Shown here one piece after another: positions 17,931-27,487 of a DNA stretch of 64,000 nt (within the stretch, counting starts at the first letter, position 1; the number at the start of each line of letters is the position of its first letter). The stretch is from Virgibacillus proomii. Its GTDB lineage: Bacteria > Bacillota > Bacilli > Bacillales > Amphibacillaceae. Position numbers and translations under genes: made by a program. The notes under the pieces are model-generated. The model ran no database searches and was not told the DNA's origin. It saw only the letters and a program-made list of their open reading frames with translations. Where the stretch lies: contig NZ_FUFN01000010.1 in NCBI RefSeq assembly GCF_900162615.1, forward strand, positions 688,149-752,148. Direction: 5' to 3'.

Positions 17931-18071
17931 TTTACCTTGTGAAAATATAAAATGAAACGGAATATTTTAATCATAGTAAAAAAACTCATACAAATATATG
18001 ACGTTCATTCTAATAGAATACCTTTAACACGTGCTCTATTATTTTTTGGGGGCTTTCACTTGAAGGCTGTG

Positions 18072-18100
18072 CCGTTTGGCTATTGTTGCCAAGCGGTTTT
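18072..18100 (+). terminator. Rho-independent terminator of the thiamine-linked operon
   Basis: Arms CCGTTTGGC and GCCAAGCGG (one G-U pair) with a seven-base loop are followed by TTTTATTATG. It lies 140 bases after the HAD-Nudix gene. Confidence 0.75.
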
Positions 18101-18615
18101 ATTATGTCTTTCTATTATAGTTCCTCTCGCTAGCTCGCATTTATAATATCTTTGAATTCAAAAAACCAAGAAGGTGCAATAATCAACTGTTTACAAAACA
18201 AAAAAATCTATATTTACAGGTGCTCATCTGTTCAATTTCAAAGTAAAGGAATAAACTAGAACAAACGTTCATTAGTAATGGAACACTTACTAGAACTATA
18301 CAAAGAAGTTAACGAAAAGGCTTATATTAAACGTATTTGAGAAAAAGTATTAACAGTCAATGTTTTAACCACCTTTGATAACTAGTAGCTGACCTCTGGA
18401 AATACTCCCAAAGCTTCTTTGCTATTTCTTCATTTTGTTCAGTTCTGAATAAGAGATAAAATCCACACTGATCCCAACACTAGAAACTGGAATAAGTGGT
18501 GTTCTATATCAGGTGAACTTCAAAGGAAACAGTTTAATGGTATAATAGAAAGTGGCGTCAAGTAATATTCCTTGAAACAGGGGGTGCATGAACAGTGTAA
18601 TTCAGAAAATTCATT

Positions 18616-18716
18616 AGAAAAACTTGGCTTGTGTCAAGACTTTTTGGCGAAAGCTATCGTTTTTCTTATACGATGAACCATAAGTTTTATATTTTCCTAT
18701 AGTATAAAAAGCGACG
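18616..18716 (-). repeat. Dispersed repeat D, copy 2 (inverted)
   Basis: Read on the minus strand it matches the D core at 5205-5297: TATACTATAGGAA, TATAAAACTT, then ATCGTATAAGAAAAACGAT, GCTTTCGCC and a decayed hairpin ending AAGCCAAGT. Only the core is present. Confidence 0.7.
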
Positions 18717-18791
18717 GCGACTATTTTATTTTTTTAACATCCAAAACTAAATAGAAAGAGGTTATCAATTAACAAAAAAGGTGGAAGATTA

Positions 18792-19883
18792 ATGATGAAA
18801 ATAGCAATTTTAGGTGCAGGCCATGCAGGATGTGCAGTAGCGGGAGATTTATCGATCAAAGGTCATGATATTACACTAATTAAAACTTCTAACTCTATGC
18901 ATAATGAAAATTTTAACTACCTATTGGAAAACAATGGGAAAATTGCATTAAGGGAAAATGGAGAAACAAAAACGACAAGGATAAATAAGGTAACAAAAGA
19001 CTTATCAGAACTAGCAAAAGCAGATATTATCATTGTTTATATTCAGACGTCTTATCATGAAGATTTAATACTCAAAATATGGAACCATATTCAAGATGAC
19101 CAGATTATTCTTTTTAATCCTGGATACTTTTCTACAGCTTATATGCTTAAACATGGCATTAACCATAATATAACGATTGTAGAAGCTCAAAGCTCATTTA
19201 TTGACTGTCGTATTATCGAACCTGGGGTTATCAAAGTGGGTTTTAGAAATGTGAGAAATCCTCTAGGTGTATATCCAAATAAGAATTTATCCACTGCACG
19301 AAAGAAACTGGATAAATTGGGATATCCGTTTGAATATTTATCATCTGTTGTTGAGGCAGCTTTGCATAACCCTAATTTAATTGTCCATACAGTAGGCGCA
19401 ATAATGAGTATCCCACGTATTGAAAAAACAAAAGGGGATTATGTAATGTATTATGAAGTCTTTACCCCTAGTATTTGGAATATTCTAGAAAAATTAGATG
19501 AGGAAAAAATGAATGTATTAGAAAAGCTTGGATTTGATAGAATTTCATATGTTGAGGCATGTAAGTATCGTAATACATTAGATGCTACCTTAGATGCGAA
19601 GGAAGTATTTTTTAAGTATGCAACAATGCCAAAAAGGGCGAAAGGGCCAGTTTCTGTAAGATCTAGATATATCACAGAGGATGTTCCTCAAGGTCTGGTA
19701 ATGCTCGAATCCATAGCGAAACAGTTGAATATAAAAACCCCGGTTTGTACTGCGTTAATAGAAGTAGCTTCTGGAGCTTTAGACATGGATATGCGTAAAG
19801 GTGGCAGAACTCCTGAATGTTTAGGAAGGGAAAATATAAGAAAAATATTAGAAGATAGAAAGCAGAAAGTAGCCAATAAATAG
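18792..19883 (+). CDS. NAD/NADP octopine/nopaline (opine) dehydrogenase family protein
   Basis: 363 residues. The N-terminal Rossmann fold has ILGAGHAGCAVAGDL (glycine-rich loop). The C-terminal helical opine-dehydrogenase domain contains HNPNLIVHTVG, with the His-Asn region typical of the family, and ends with a conserved stretch around GGRTPECLG. Members reduce imines between an amino acid and a 2-oxoacid, or act on related 2-oxoacid derivatives. The start follows AAAGGTGG. It stands alone between repeat D and a long gene-free stretch, so the substrate cannot be inferred. An opine metallophore role is unlikely because no aminobutyrate transferase or transporter genes are nearby. Confidence 0.75.
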   Translation: MMKIAILGAGHAGCAVAGDLSIKGHDITLIKTSNSMHNENFNYLLENNGKIALRENGETKTTRINKVTKDLSELAKADIIIVYIQTSYHEDLILKIWNHIQDDQIILFNPGYFSTAYMLKHGINHNITIVEAQSSFIDCRIIEPGVIKVGFRNVRNPLGVYPNKNLSTARKKLDKLGYPFEYLSSVVEAALHNPNLIVHTVGAIMSIPRIEKTKGDYVMYYEVFTPSIWNILEKLDEEKMNVLEKLGFDRISYVEACKYRNTLDATLDAKEVFFKYATMPKRAKGPVSVRSRYITEDVPQGLVMLESIAKQLNIKTPVCTALIEVASGALDMDMRKGGRTPECLGRENIRKILEDRKQKVANK

Positions 19884-21447
19884 ACGCGTTATTTTTGATG
19901 ATCGATTAAATTCTCGCAAAATATTCAAGAGTAAAATGCCAAGGTAGAATAGAATCACAGTTGCAGCTACAGGATTTGTCGGATTGTCAAATGCTGTTTT
20001 TATTTGCATCATAGTATATAATTGCCTATACCTTCAAGAAAAAAGATATGATCAACTATCAAAAACTTCTATTGTCTGTCTATCTGGATTTGGAAGGGGT
20101 AGTAAAAATTTATGAGCTGTAGTAAAAAGTGAAGAAATTTACAAAGTTTAAATGGAAACGATACTCCAAAGTTACGAAGCTACGTATTATATTATAGTAA
20201 GAGAGTGACTTGGAATATAAATATAAAATCAGTATATATGAGATTCAGTTTAGCAATTAAATTTATCATTTCATTGTTAAATACAGTGTAACCATTTTGC
20301 CACATTTATTTTTTGGAAGAATATGAAAATAACCATCTTTTAAGAAGCTTTGCTAACTAGCCCCAGAAATAGATACTCCGATTCCTATGTTGATCATATC
20401 GTTTCCCCCCCTTTTTTTCTATATTTTCGATATCCCAAGTTACCAAAAAAGACAAGTGCTTTAAATTAATTTATTCTTTAACTTTATACGTAACAAGTTT
20501 ACTATCTGAATAATTGCCTTTCCATAGGCTCATTCCTCGTACTCTGGAAAAGGTTACAGGAGGTAGTTCTAAAAAACTAAACAAGAATATGTTTGAACAG
20601 ATTGGACTATCTAAACCTACAAAAGGAACTCTATATCAAGCTCAACTTATAATTTCTAAAGAATTTAGCAGTCATTTTTATCTTTGCCAACGCTGCTTTA
20701 GCCAGCCCAACTTATCTTGACCAAAAGATACTATGATGAGAAGATTGATTGAATTTAATACATAATTTTAGGGATGAAGGTAAAGTGCGCCAAATTAGAT
20801 GAAGAAGTGTTGGAAATAGACAGATTGGGCTCACAGAAAATGTTGGCTCACCTTGGTCTGTCCAAATTGATTATGTGGTAGTGCTTAAGTACAAGCCGAT
20901 GATGGGGGTAGGATATTGTGAAGGTGCTGATACAATCAGTTGGAAAAAATGGGTGTGATATTAAAAGGATGGAACAGTCACTTTACAGTATCCATAAGAA
21001 AGACCCAAATGATTTTTTGGTCATAGCTTAAATTCCTAATCAATGACCTGAAAATAGCACGCAAACTAGCAAAAAGTAAACCAATTCATAATGCTGTATC
21101 GTATTTCTTTGTTGTCCTGCTTCTCCAACTCTTATGTAAAATTCTTAAAATTAACCGCGTAGAAAAATGTACTTGGTATACTTATTGCAGCTCAACACGT
21201 TGCCATTTCAAGCTTTACCGTAAAGGATTATTAAAACAATTCGTACGGTGAGTAAAAGTACGTATAATATTTATTCTAAAAATGGTGAAAATGGTTATGT
21301 AACGCTTATACATTATAAAAGCAAACAGAAGACTTCATGTAGGGAATTACATAGTGAAACTATTCCATTTTTTGCTTCTTGTTATTGTTTCATTATGAAT
21401 TAATATAGTTTACAAGGCAGTTAAAATTCACAAGGAGGACAACACCA
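19884..21447. other. Long gene-free stretch with a decayed dehydrogenase fragment
   Basis: About 1.5 kb without an intact gene. At 19951-20090 a frame-broken piece of a UDP-glucose dehydrogenase N-terminus is readable. The rest has scattered short frames without ribosome sites, and no T-box or other riboswitch was recognised before argS. It looks like decayed DNA. Confidence 0.5.
19951..20090 (+). pseudogene. Remnant of UDP-glucose 6-dehydrogenase N-terminus
   Basis: The frame starting at 19951 reads RITVAATGFVGLSNAVF, the NAD-binding start of UDP-glucose dehydrogenases. The frame then shifts and a second piece like EKRYDQLSKTSIV resembles the following EKV..LN...SPIV region of the family. 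No start codon or ribosome site is present. It cannot be the missing N-terminus of the gene at the left edge. Confidence 0.55.
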
Positions 21448-23115
21448 ATGAATATCATACAAAAGACAGAAGCTGCGATAAAAAATGCGGTAGGTCAATC
21501 TATTTTAAGAGCCAAATTAGTGGTTCAAGAGTCCGATACTCCGCCAATTCTGTTGGAAAAACCGAGTAATGAACAGCATGGGGATTACGCTACAAATATC
21601 GCTATGCAGTTAACTAAAGTAGCTAAACAGCCCCCAAGAGAAATAGCTCAGGCTATTATCGATCATTTGGATTTGCAAGGTACACATATTCGTAAAATGG
21701 AAATTGCCGGGCCTGGATTTATCAATATCTTTATGGACAGTGATTATTTAATACCATTGCTCCCTCATGTTTTGCAAACGCGAGAAGATTATGGTAAGCA
21801 TCCAAAAAAAGGTATGCGAATTCAAGTAGAATTCGTTTCTGCCAATCCGACTGGAGATCTTCATTTAGGACATGCGCGCGGTGCAAGTTATGGGGATGCA
21901 CTCTGTAACGTATTAGAAGCAGCTGGATATGAGGTAGAGCGTGAGTATTATATTAATGATGCCGGAAATCAAATTCATAATTTAGCTCTGTCTGTAGAAG
22001 CACGTTATATGCAAGCATTAGGACTAGAAGCAGAGATGCCGGAAGATGGCTATTACGGACAGGATATTATTCAGATAGGGGAAGAATTGGCTACTGAAGA
22101 AGGCGATACGTGGCTCCATCAATCGAAGGAAGAACGTTTAGCGTATTTTCGCCAATATGGATTAGAGTATGAATTGAAAAAGATTGAAAACGATTTGCAA
22201 CGATTTCGGGTCAAATTTGATAACTGGTTTTCGGAAATATCTTTATATAAGGAAGGAAAAGTAAATCAGGCTTTGGATAAAATGCGCAAATCCGGTGAAA
22301 TATACGAAAAAGACGGCGCAACCTGGTTTCGGACAACAAAATATGGGGACGATAAAGACAGAGTGGTCATTAAATCAGATGGCAGTTATACGTACTTAGC
22401 TTCGGATATCGCATATCATAACGATAAGCTGGAGCGGGGTTTTGATAAGCTGATTAATGTTTGGGGAGCCGATCACCATGGGTATGTTCCGCGGATGGAG
22501 GCAGCGATTCAAGCGTTAGGGTATCCAAAAGATACATTAGAAACAGCCATTATTCAGATGGTGAACCTATTTGAAGATGGAGAAAGAGTGAAAATGAGTA
22601 AGCGATCCGGGAAGGCGTTAACGCTTCGTCAATTAATGGAAGAGGTTGGAGTAGATGCGATGCGCTATATGATGAATACACGTTCCTGTGACACGCATTT
22701 AGATTTTGACATTAACCTTGCACGTTCACAATCAAACGAAAACCCTGTTTACTATGTACAGTACGCACATGCACGGATTTGTACACTATTAAATAAAGCA
22801 AAAGTAGCGGGGTATTCTTATACGGAGTACGATGCTTCCCTGTTACAGTATTCTAGTGAGAAGGAATTATTAAAGATGCTGGGGGAATTTCCACAGCTTG
22901 TGTTAGATGCAGCAGAGAAACGAATACCGCACAAAATAACGCAATATGCTTTTGACTTAGCTTCCGCATTACACAGTTTCTATAACGCAGAAAAAGTGTT
23001 GGATGAAACACAATTAGCCTTAACAAAGGCTCGTTTGGCATTGTTGGAAGCTGTTAAAATAACGATTGACAATGCGCTCCGTCTAATTGGTGTGCATGCT
23101 CCAGAACAAATGTAA
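21448..23115 (+). CDS. argS: Arginyl-tRNA synthetase
   Basis: 555 residues, class I synthetase that charges tRNA-Arg. The N-terminal Arg-specific domain is followed by the HIGH-type motif HLGHARGASYGDA, then LASDIAYHNDK, the KMSKRSGKALTL signature and the DALR anticodon-binding domain ending in LRLIGVHAPEQM. The start follows AAGGAGG. The gene sits directly before the arginine deiminase operon with its own terminator. A second argS elsewhere in the genome would be needed to decide whether this copy serves the catabolic cluster; it may respond to arginine. Confidence 0.97.
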   Translation: MNIIQKTEAAIKNAVGQSILRAKLVVQESDTPPILLEKPSNEQHGDYATNIAMQLTKVAKQPPREIAQAIIDHLDLQGTHIRKMEIAGPGFINIFMDSDYLIPLLPHVLQTREDYGKHPKKGMRIQVEFVSANPTGDLHLGHARGASYGDALCNVLEAAGYEVEREYYINDAGNQIHNLALSVEARYMQALGLEAEMPEDGYYGQDIIQIGEELATEEGDTWLHQSKEERLAYFRQYGLEYELKKIENDLQRFRVKFDNWFSEISLYKEGKVNQALDKMRKSGEIYEKDGATWFRTTKYGDDKDRVVIKSDGSYTYLASDIAYHNDKLERGFDKLINVWGADHHGYVPRMEAAIQALGYPKDTLETAIIQMVNLFEDGERVKMSKRSGKALTLRQLMEEVGVDAMRYMMNTRSCDTHLDFDINLARSQSNENPVYYVQYAHARICTLLNKAKVAGYSYTEYDASLLQYSSEKELLKMLGEFPQLVLDAAEKRIPHKITQYAFDLASALHSFYNAEKVLDETQLALTKARLALLEAVKITIDNALRLIGVHAPEQM

Positions 23116-23128
23116 AACGTAAAGATTA

Positions 23129-23175
23129 AAAACCGCCTTAGTTGTGAAAAGTTCACCAACTAAGACGGTTTTTTT
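23129..23175 (+). terminator. Rho-independent terminator after argS
   Basis: Arms AAACCGCCTTAGTTG and CAACTAAGACGGTTT (one mismatch) are followed by a run of T. A strong intrinsic terminator 13 bases past the stop codon. Confidence 0.9.
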
Positions 23176-23515
23176 GTGTCTAAATTTAGATAACAAAATA
23201 GCCTCTATAATGTAAAAGAAAAAGAAAGTTATTGAATTAAGGTAGATGGTAAAAAAATACACCATTTTTTCGAAAGGGTATTTTTTATTCTATTTACCCT
23301 AATTACCATTTGTTATAAATAAAAGCAAGAAAATAATCGTGTATGATTTAACAAATCCCTTTATAAACAATGAATAACTGTTTGTGATCTGTTTATACTA
23401 ACACCAAGACAAACCATGTATTTAAGTCGTACAGGAGTGCATGAGATTTAATTGTTGACAAGTTTAGATTTTAATGATGAAAATTAGTTTTTTTATGATA
23501 TGAGGAGGTATTTAA
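23176..23515. promoter_or_regulatory. Upstream region of the arginine deiminase operon
   Basis: AT-rich and without a gene. It should hold the arc promoter and operator sites. A stretch like TGAATAACTGTTTGTG (about 23370) has partial likeness to ARG boxes, but the match is too weak to call. AGGAGG stands before arcA. Confidence 0.4.
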
Positions 23516-24757
23516 ATGAAGCAACCATTACAAGTTACGTCGGAAATTGGTGAGCTGAAATCCGTATTGTTACATCGTCCAGGTAAAGAAATTGAAAATT
23601 TAACCCCTGATTATTTAGAGCATTTGTTATTCGATGATATCCCACATTTACCAATGATGCAAAAAGAGCATGATTATTTTGCAGCGACGTTACAAAATAG
23701 AGGAATTGAAGTGTTATATTTATCGAATTTAATGACGGAAGCGCTTCATACAGAAGAGTTAAAAAAGCAATTTGTTATGGATGTATTGAAGGAATCTAAT
23801 ATCCATGGCGGTGGTTCTCAAAAAGTAGCTGATTATTTATTGTCCTTTGATACAGAAGAGATGGTAAAAAAAGTGATGGCAGGTGTACGAAAATCAGAAA
23901 TACCGTTGGAGAATAGAAAGCATCTATATGAATTGTTAGATAATCATTATCCATTTTATTTAGATCCAATGCCTAATCTTTATTTCACCCGAGATCCAGC
24001 AGCAACGATAGGAAATGGTTTAACCATTAATACAATGAGGGAAGTTGCCAGGAGACGAGAATCTCTGTTTATGAGTTATATCATCCGTCATCATCCAAGA
24101 TATGCGGAGTCTGATATACCTATTTGGTTGGATCGAGATTACCCTTGTCCGATAGAAGGCGGTGATGAGCTAGTTTTAAGTAAAGATACAATTGCAGTTG
24201 GAATAAGTGCAAGAACAGCAGCAAAGGCAATAGAACAACTAGCGATTAATATTTTTAAACGACAAACAGATATAAAACGCGTCGTTGCTGTGGAGATCCC
24301 AAAATCAAGAGCGTTTATGCATTTAGATACGGTATTTACGATGGTTGATTTCGATAAATTTACCATTCATCCTGAAATACAGAATAAAGATGGAGAAATG
24401 GACATTTATATTCTGGAAAAAGGAGAAGAAGAAGATACTGTAAAAATAACGCATAAAACGAATTTGTTGGAAACATTAAAAGAAGTATTAGGGCTAAAGG
24501 ATGTGACTTTAATTCCATGTGGTGGCGGAGATGTCATTGCTGCACCGAGAGAACAATGGAATGATGGTTCCAACACATTGGCCATTGCTCCTGGTGTAGT
24601 TGTCACATATGACCGCAACTATGTGTCTAATAAATTGCTTCGCGAACATGGTATTGAAGTAATTGAAGTAATTAGCTCCGAATTATCCAGAGGTCGTGGC
24701 GGCCCCCGTTGCATGAGTATGCCTTTATCAAGAAAAGATATAGGAACGGATAGTTAA
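23516..24757 (+). CDS. arcA: Arginine deiminase
   Basis: 413 residues; converts arginine to citrulline and ammonia. Family signatures are NLYFTRDPAATIGNG, the catalytic region DIPIWLDRDYPCPIEGGDEL, HLDTVFTMVD with its catalytic His, and the C-terminal nucleophile Cys in GGPRCMSMPLSR. Length is normal. AGGAGG precedes the ATG. It is the first gene of arcA-argF-arcD-arcC-argR and yields ATP from arginine under anoxia or acid stress. About 220 bases separate it from argF. Confidence 0.97.
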   Translation: MKQPLQVTSEIGELKSVLLHRPGKEIENLTPDYLEHLLFDDIPHLPMMQKEHDYFAATLQNRGIEVLYLSNLMTEALHTEELKKQFVMDVLKESNIHGGGSQKVADYLLSFDTEEMVKKVMAGVRKSEIPLENRKHLYELLDNHYPFYLDPMPNLYFTRDPAATIGNGLTINTMREVARRRESLFMSYIIRHHPRYAESDIPIWLDRDYPCPIEGGDELVLSKDTIAVGISARTAAKAIEQLAINIFKRQTDIKRVVAVEIPKSRAFMHLDTVFTMVDFDKFTIHPEIQNKDGEMDIYILEKGEEEDTVKITHKTNLLETLKEVLGLKDVTLIPCGGGDVIAAPREQWNDGSNTLAIAPGVVVTYDRNYVSNKLLREHGIEVIEVISSELSRGRGGPRCMSMPLSRKDIGTDS

Positions 24758-24987
24758 AAATAATGTGTTAAGTGCTTTCATAGCCGTGTATATCCTCATA
24801 AGCTGGACCATTCAAGAAATCACTGCTAGTGAACATTCAGATCCTTGGCATACTAGTGAAGATTACAACAAGGATGTATACGTAGATAATCTTTTTTATG
24901 GAATATAAAAACTATAGGTGAATGGCTACTTAACCAACAAGTAATTACCATTATTTAGAATAAAATAAAAAAATTAGGAGGATGGAA

Positions 24988-26004
24988 ATGGGAACAAAAT
25001 TAACGGATCAATTAACAGGCAGACATTTTTTGACTTTAAAAGATTTTACAGAAGACGAAATAAATTATTTGCTTGATTTAGCAGCCGACTTAAAAGAAAA
25101 GAAAAAAGCAGGCATTCCGCATCACTATATGAAGGGGCAAAATATTGCCTTATTATTTGAAAAGCCATCAACTAGAACGCGATGTGCTTTTACAGTTGCT
25201 TGTATTGATTTAGGGGCTCATCCAGAGTATCTCGGAAAAAACGATATTCAATTTGGTAAGAAAGAGTCGGTTCGTGATACGGCGATTGTATTGGGAAGAA
25301 TGTTTGACGGCATAGAATTCCGTGGATTTGATCAGGAAACCGTAAATGGTTTAGCAGAACATTCAGGTGTACCAGTTTGGAATGGTTTGACAAATGAATT
25401 TCATCCAACACAAATTCTTGCTGATTTATTAACCATTAAAGAACATCTTGGACATTTAAAAGGAGTTAAGTTCGTTTACGTTGGTGATGGCAGAAATAAT
25501 ATGGGTAACAGCTTATTAATAGGTGGAGCAAAAGTTGGGATGGACGTTCGGATCTGTTCTCCAGAAGTGTTATTTCCTGACCAAGATATAGTCACTTACG
25601 CGGAGGAAGTGGCTAAAGATTCTGGAGCAAAAATTACGATTACTTCTGATATTGATGAAGCTGTTTCTGGAGCAGAAGTCATCTATACAGATGTTTGGGT
25701 ATCCATGGGGGAGGAGGATAAATTCAAGGAACGAATTGATTTACTTTATCCTTATCAAGTAAATAAAGAAATGCTTGAAAAAACAGGTAATAAAGATGTG
25801 ATGTTTCTCCATTGTTTACCAAGCTTTCATGATTTAAATACAGAGGTTGGACGAGATATATATGAAAAATTTGGTCTTAAAGAAATGGAAGTAACAGATG
25901 AAGTTTTTCAAAGTAAAAACTCATTTGTTTTTGACGAAGCAGAAAACAGGTTGCATACGATTAAAGCTGTGATGGCTGCAACCAATGGGACTGTAAACAG
26001 CTGA
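24988..26004 (+). CDS. argF: Ornithine carbamoyltransferase (catabolic)
   Basis: 338 residues. It has the carbamoyl-phosphate motif FEKPSTRTRCAFTVA, the FHPTQILADLLT region and the ornithine-binding MFLHCLPSFHD. In this operon it phosphorolyses citrulline to ornithine and carbamoyl phosphate (ArcB role). ATG 24988 is chosen because AGGAGG (24976-24981) abuts the earlier ATG at 24982. The arcD gene follows after 36 bases. Confidence 0.95.
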   Translation: MGTKLTDQLTGRHFLTLKDFTEDEINYLLDLAADLKEKKKAGIPHHYMKGQNIALLFEKPSTRTRCAFTVACIDLGAHPEYLGKNDIQFGKKESVRDTAIVLGRMFDGIEFRGFDQETVNGLAEHSGVPVWNGLTNEFHPTQILADLLTIKEHLGHLKGVKFVYVGDGRNNMGNSLLIGGAKVGMDVRICSPEVLFPDQDIVTYAEEVAKDSGAKITITSDIDEAVSGAEVIYTDVWVSMGEEDKFKERIDLLYPYQVNKEMLEKTGNKDVMFLHCLPSFHDLNTEVGRDIYEKFGLKEMEVTDEVFQSKNSFVFDEAENRLHTIKAVMAATNGTVNS

Positions 26005-26040
26005 AGAAAGGAGGATTTACGAGAAGAGGAGGTGTAGAGA

Positions 26041-27468
26041 ATGAGTGAAGACGAAAAAAAGCTGGGTCTAGTTGCGTTAATCGCACTTGTTGTCGGTTCC
26101 ATGGTTGGCGGAGGAGCGTTTAACTTAGCAGGAGATATTGCGCTCGGATCGAATGCCGGATCTGCCATTATCGGCTGGATCATTACGGGAATCGGGATAG
26201 TTTCGCTTGCCTTTGTCTTTCAAAATTTAACGATCAGAAAACCAGAGCTGGATAGTGGTATTTATAGCTATGCCAAAGCAGGTTTTGGGACATTCTTAGG
26301 ATTTAATAGCGCTTGGGGGTATTGGTTATCTGCGTTTTTAGGGAATGTTGCTTATGCTACATTGGTATTTTCATCCATTGGCTACTTCTTCCCTGTGTTT
26401 GAAGGAGGGCAAAATGTTGCTAGTATTATTGGAGCTTCCGTCGTTCTATGGTTAGTACATTATCTTGTCTTGCGTGGCGTCAGTTCCGCGGCACTAATTA
26501 ACACAGTAGCAACGATTGCAAAAGTCATTCCAATTTTCTTGTTTATTATTATCGCGATCATTGCGTTCAAATGGAATACCTTTACATTTGATTTTTGGGG
26601 AAAGGGAGGTTTTACGTGGGAATCTGTCGGTGAACAAGTTAGAAGCATGATGCTAGTTACATTATGGGTATTTATTGGTATTGAAGGTGCGGTGGTTATG
26701 TCGGGAAGAGCAAGAAACCATTCTGATGTCGGGAAAGCTACTGTTATAGGCTTAATTAGTGTGCTTCTGATTTACATTTTAATCTCTTTATTATCTTTAG
26801 GGATTATGCCGAGAGAGGAACTAGCTAATTTGCCGAATCCTGCGATGGCATATGTATTAGAAGAAATTGTTGGACAGTGGGGAGCTGTTGTTATTAACCT
26901 TGGTCTTATCATCTCGGTTATGGGAGCATGGCTTGGGTGGACGATGTTTGCAGCAGAGCTACCTTATGTCACTGCCAAAGACAAGGTGTTTCCAAAGTGG
27001 TTAGCAAAAGAAAATAAGAATCATGCTCCAGTGAACTCTTTATGGCTAACTAATGGGCTCATCCAGTTATTTCTAATTACATTATTATTTTCAGAGGCTG
27101 CATATAACTTTATGTTTTCTTTAGCAACCTCAGCAATTCTAATTCCCTATATGCTATCTGCATTTTATCAAGTAAAACTGACAATGACAGGTGAAACATA
27201 TCAATCAGGAGAGAAACGTACAAAGGAAAGAATAATCGGTTTTATTGCAAGCATTTATGCAATATGGCTTGTATATGCAGCCGGAATTAATTATTTACTC
27301 TTAACCATGCTGTTATATGCACCAGGGATCATCCTTTATAAATGGGCATTAAAAGAAAATGATATTCAAAAAAAGGATACGACGATAGAAAAAGCATTAA
27401 TGATTTTGTTTGTTGTCTTAGCAGTAATTGCAATAGGTGGACTAATTACTGGAAGGATAACCATTTAA
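26041..27468 (+). CDS. arcD: Arginine:ornithine antiporter (APA family)
   Basis: 475 residues with about 12-13 membrane segments. The N-terminal GSMVGGGAFNLAGDIA and FIGIEGAVVMSGRARNHSDV are typical of ArcD-type amino-acid antiporters. It imports arginine and exports ornithine without energy cost. Strong GGAGGTG ribosome site. It is placed between argF and arcC, so it belongs to the deiminase operon. Confidence 0.93.
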   Translation: MSEDEKKLGLVALIALVVGSMVGGGAFNLAGDIALGSNAGSAIIGWIITGIGIVSLAFVFQNLTIRKPELDSGIYSYAKAGFGTFLGFNSAWGYWLSAFLGNVAYATLVFSSIGYFFPVFEGGQNVASIIGASVVLWLVHYLVLRGVSSAALINTVATIAKVIPIFLFIIIAIIAFKWNTFTFDFWGKGGFTWESVGEQVRSMMLVTLWVFIGIEGAVVMSGRARNHSDVGKATVIGLISVLLIYILISLLSLGIMPREELANLPNPAMAYVLEEIVGQWGAVVINLGLIISVMGAWLGWTMFAAELPYVTAKDKVFPKWLAKENKNHAPVNSLWLTNGLIQLFLITLLFSEAAYNFMFSLATSAILIPYMLSAFYQVKLTMTGETYQSGEKRTKERIIGFIASIYAIWLVYAAGINYLLLTMLLYAPGIILYKWALKENDIQKKDTTIEKALMILFVVLAVIAIGGLITGRITI

Positions 27469-27487
27469 CAAGAAAGGAAGCGAAAGA

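Larger units (their letters stand above)
17931..18791. other. Region with operon terminator and inverted repeat D
   Basis: It contains the terminator of the hydroxymethylpyrimidine-like operon (18072-18100) and an inverted copy of repeat D (18616-18716). A short frame at 17952-18146 runs through the terminator and is not supported. The middle part (18170-18560) has no recognised content. Confidence 0.5.

Noticed and set aside
20514..20720. 68-residue frame in the gap before argS
   Set aside because: No ribosome site, no recognisable family and located in decayed DNA.
20700..21447. T-box leader before argS
   Set aside because: The conserved GGTGGAACCGCG-type core is absent.
23370..23390. ARG box upstream of arcA
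   Set aside because: The likeness to the ArgR/AhrC consensus is partial and cannot be told from AT-rich background by eye.
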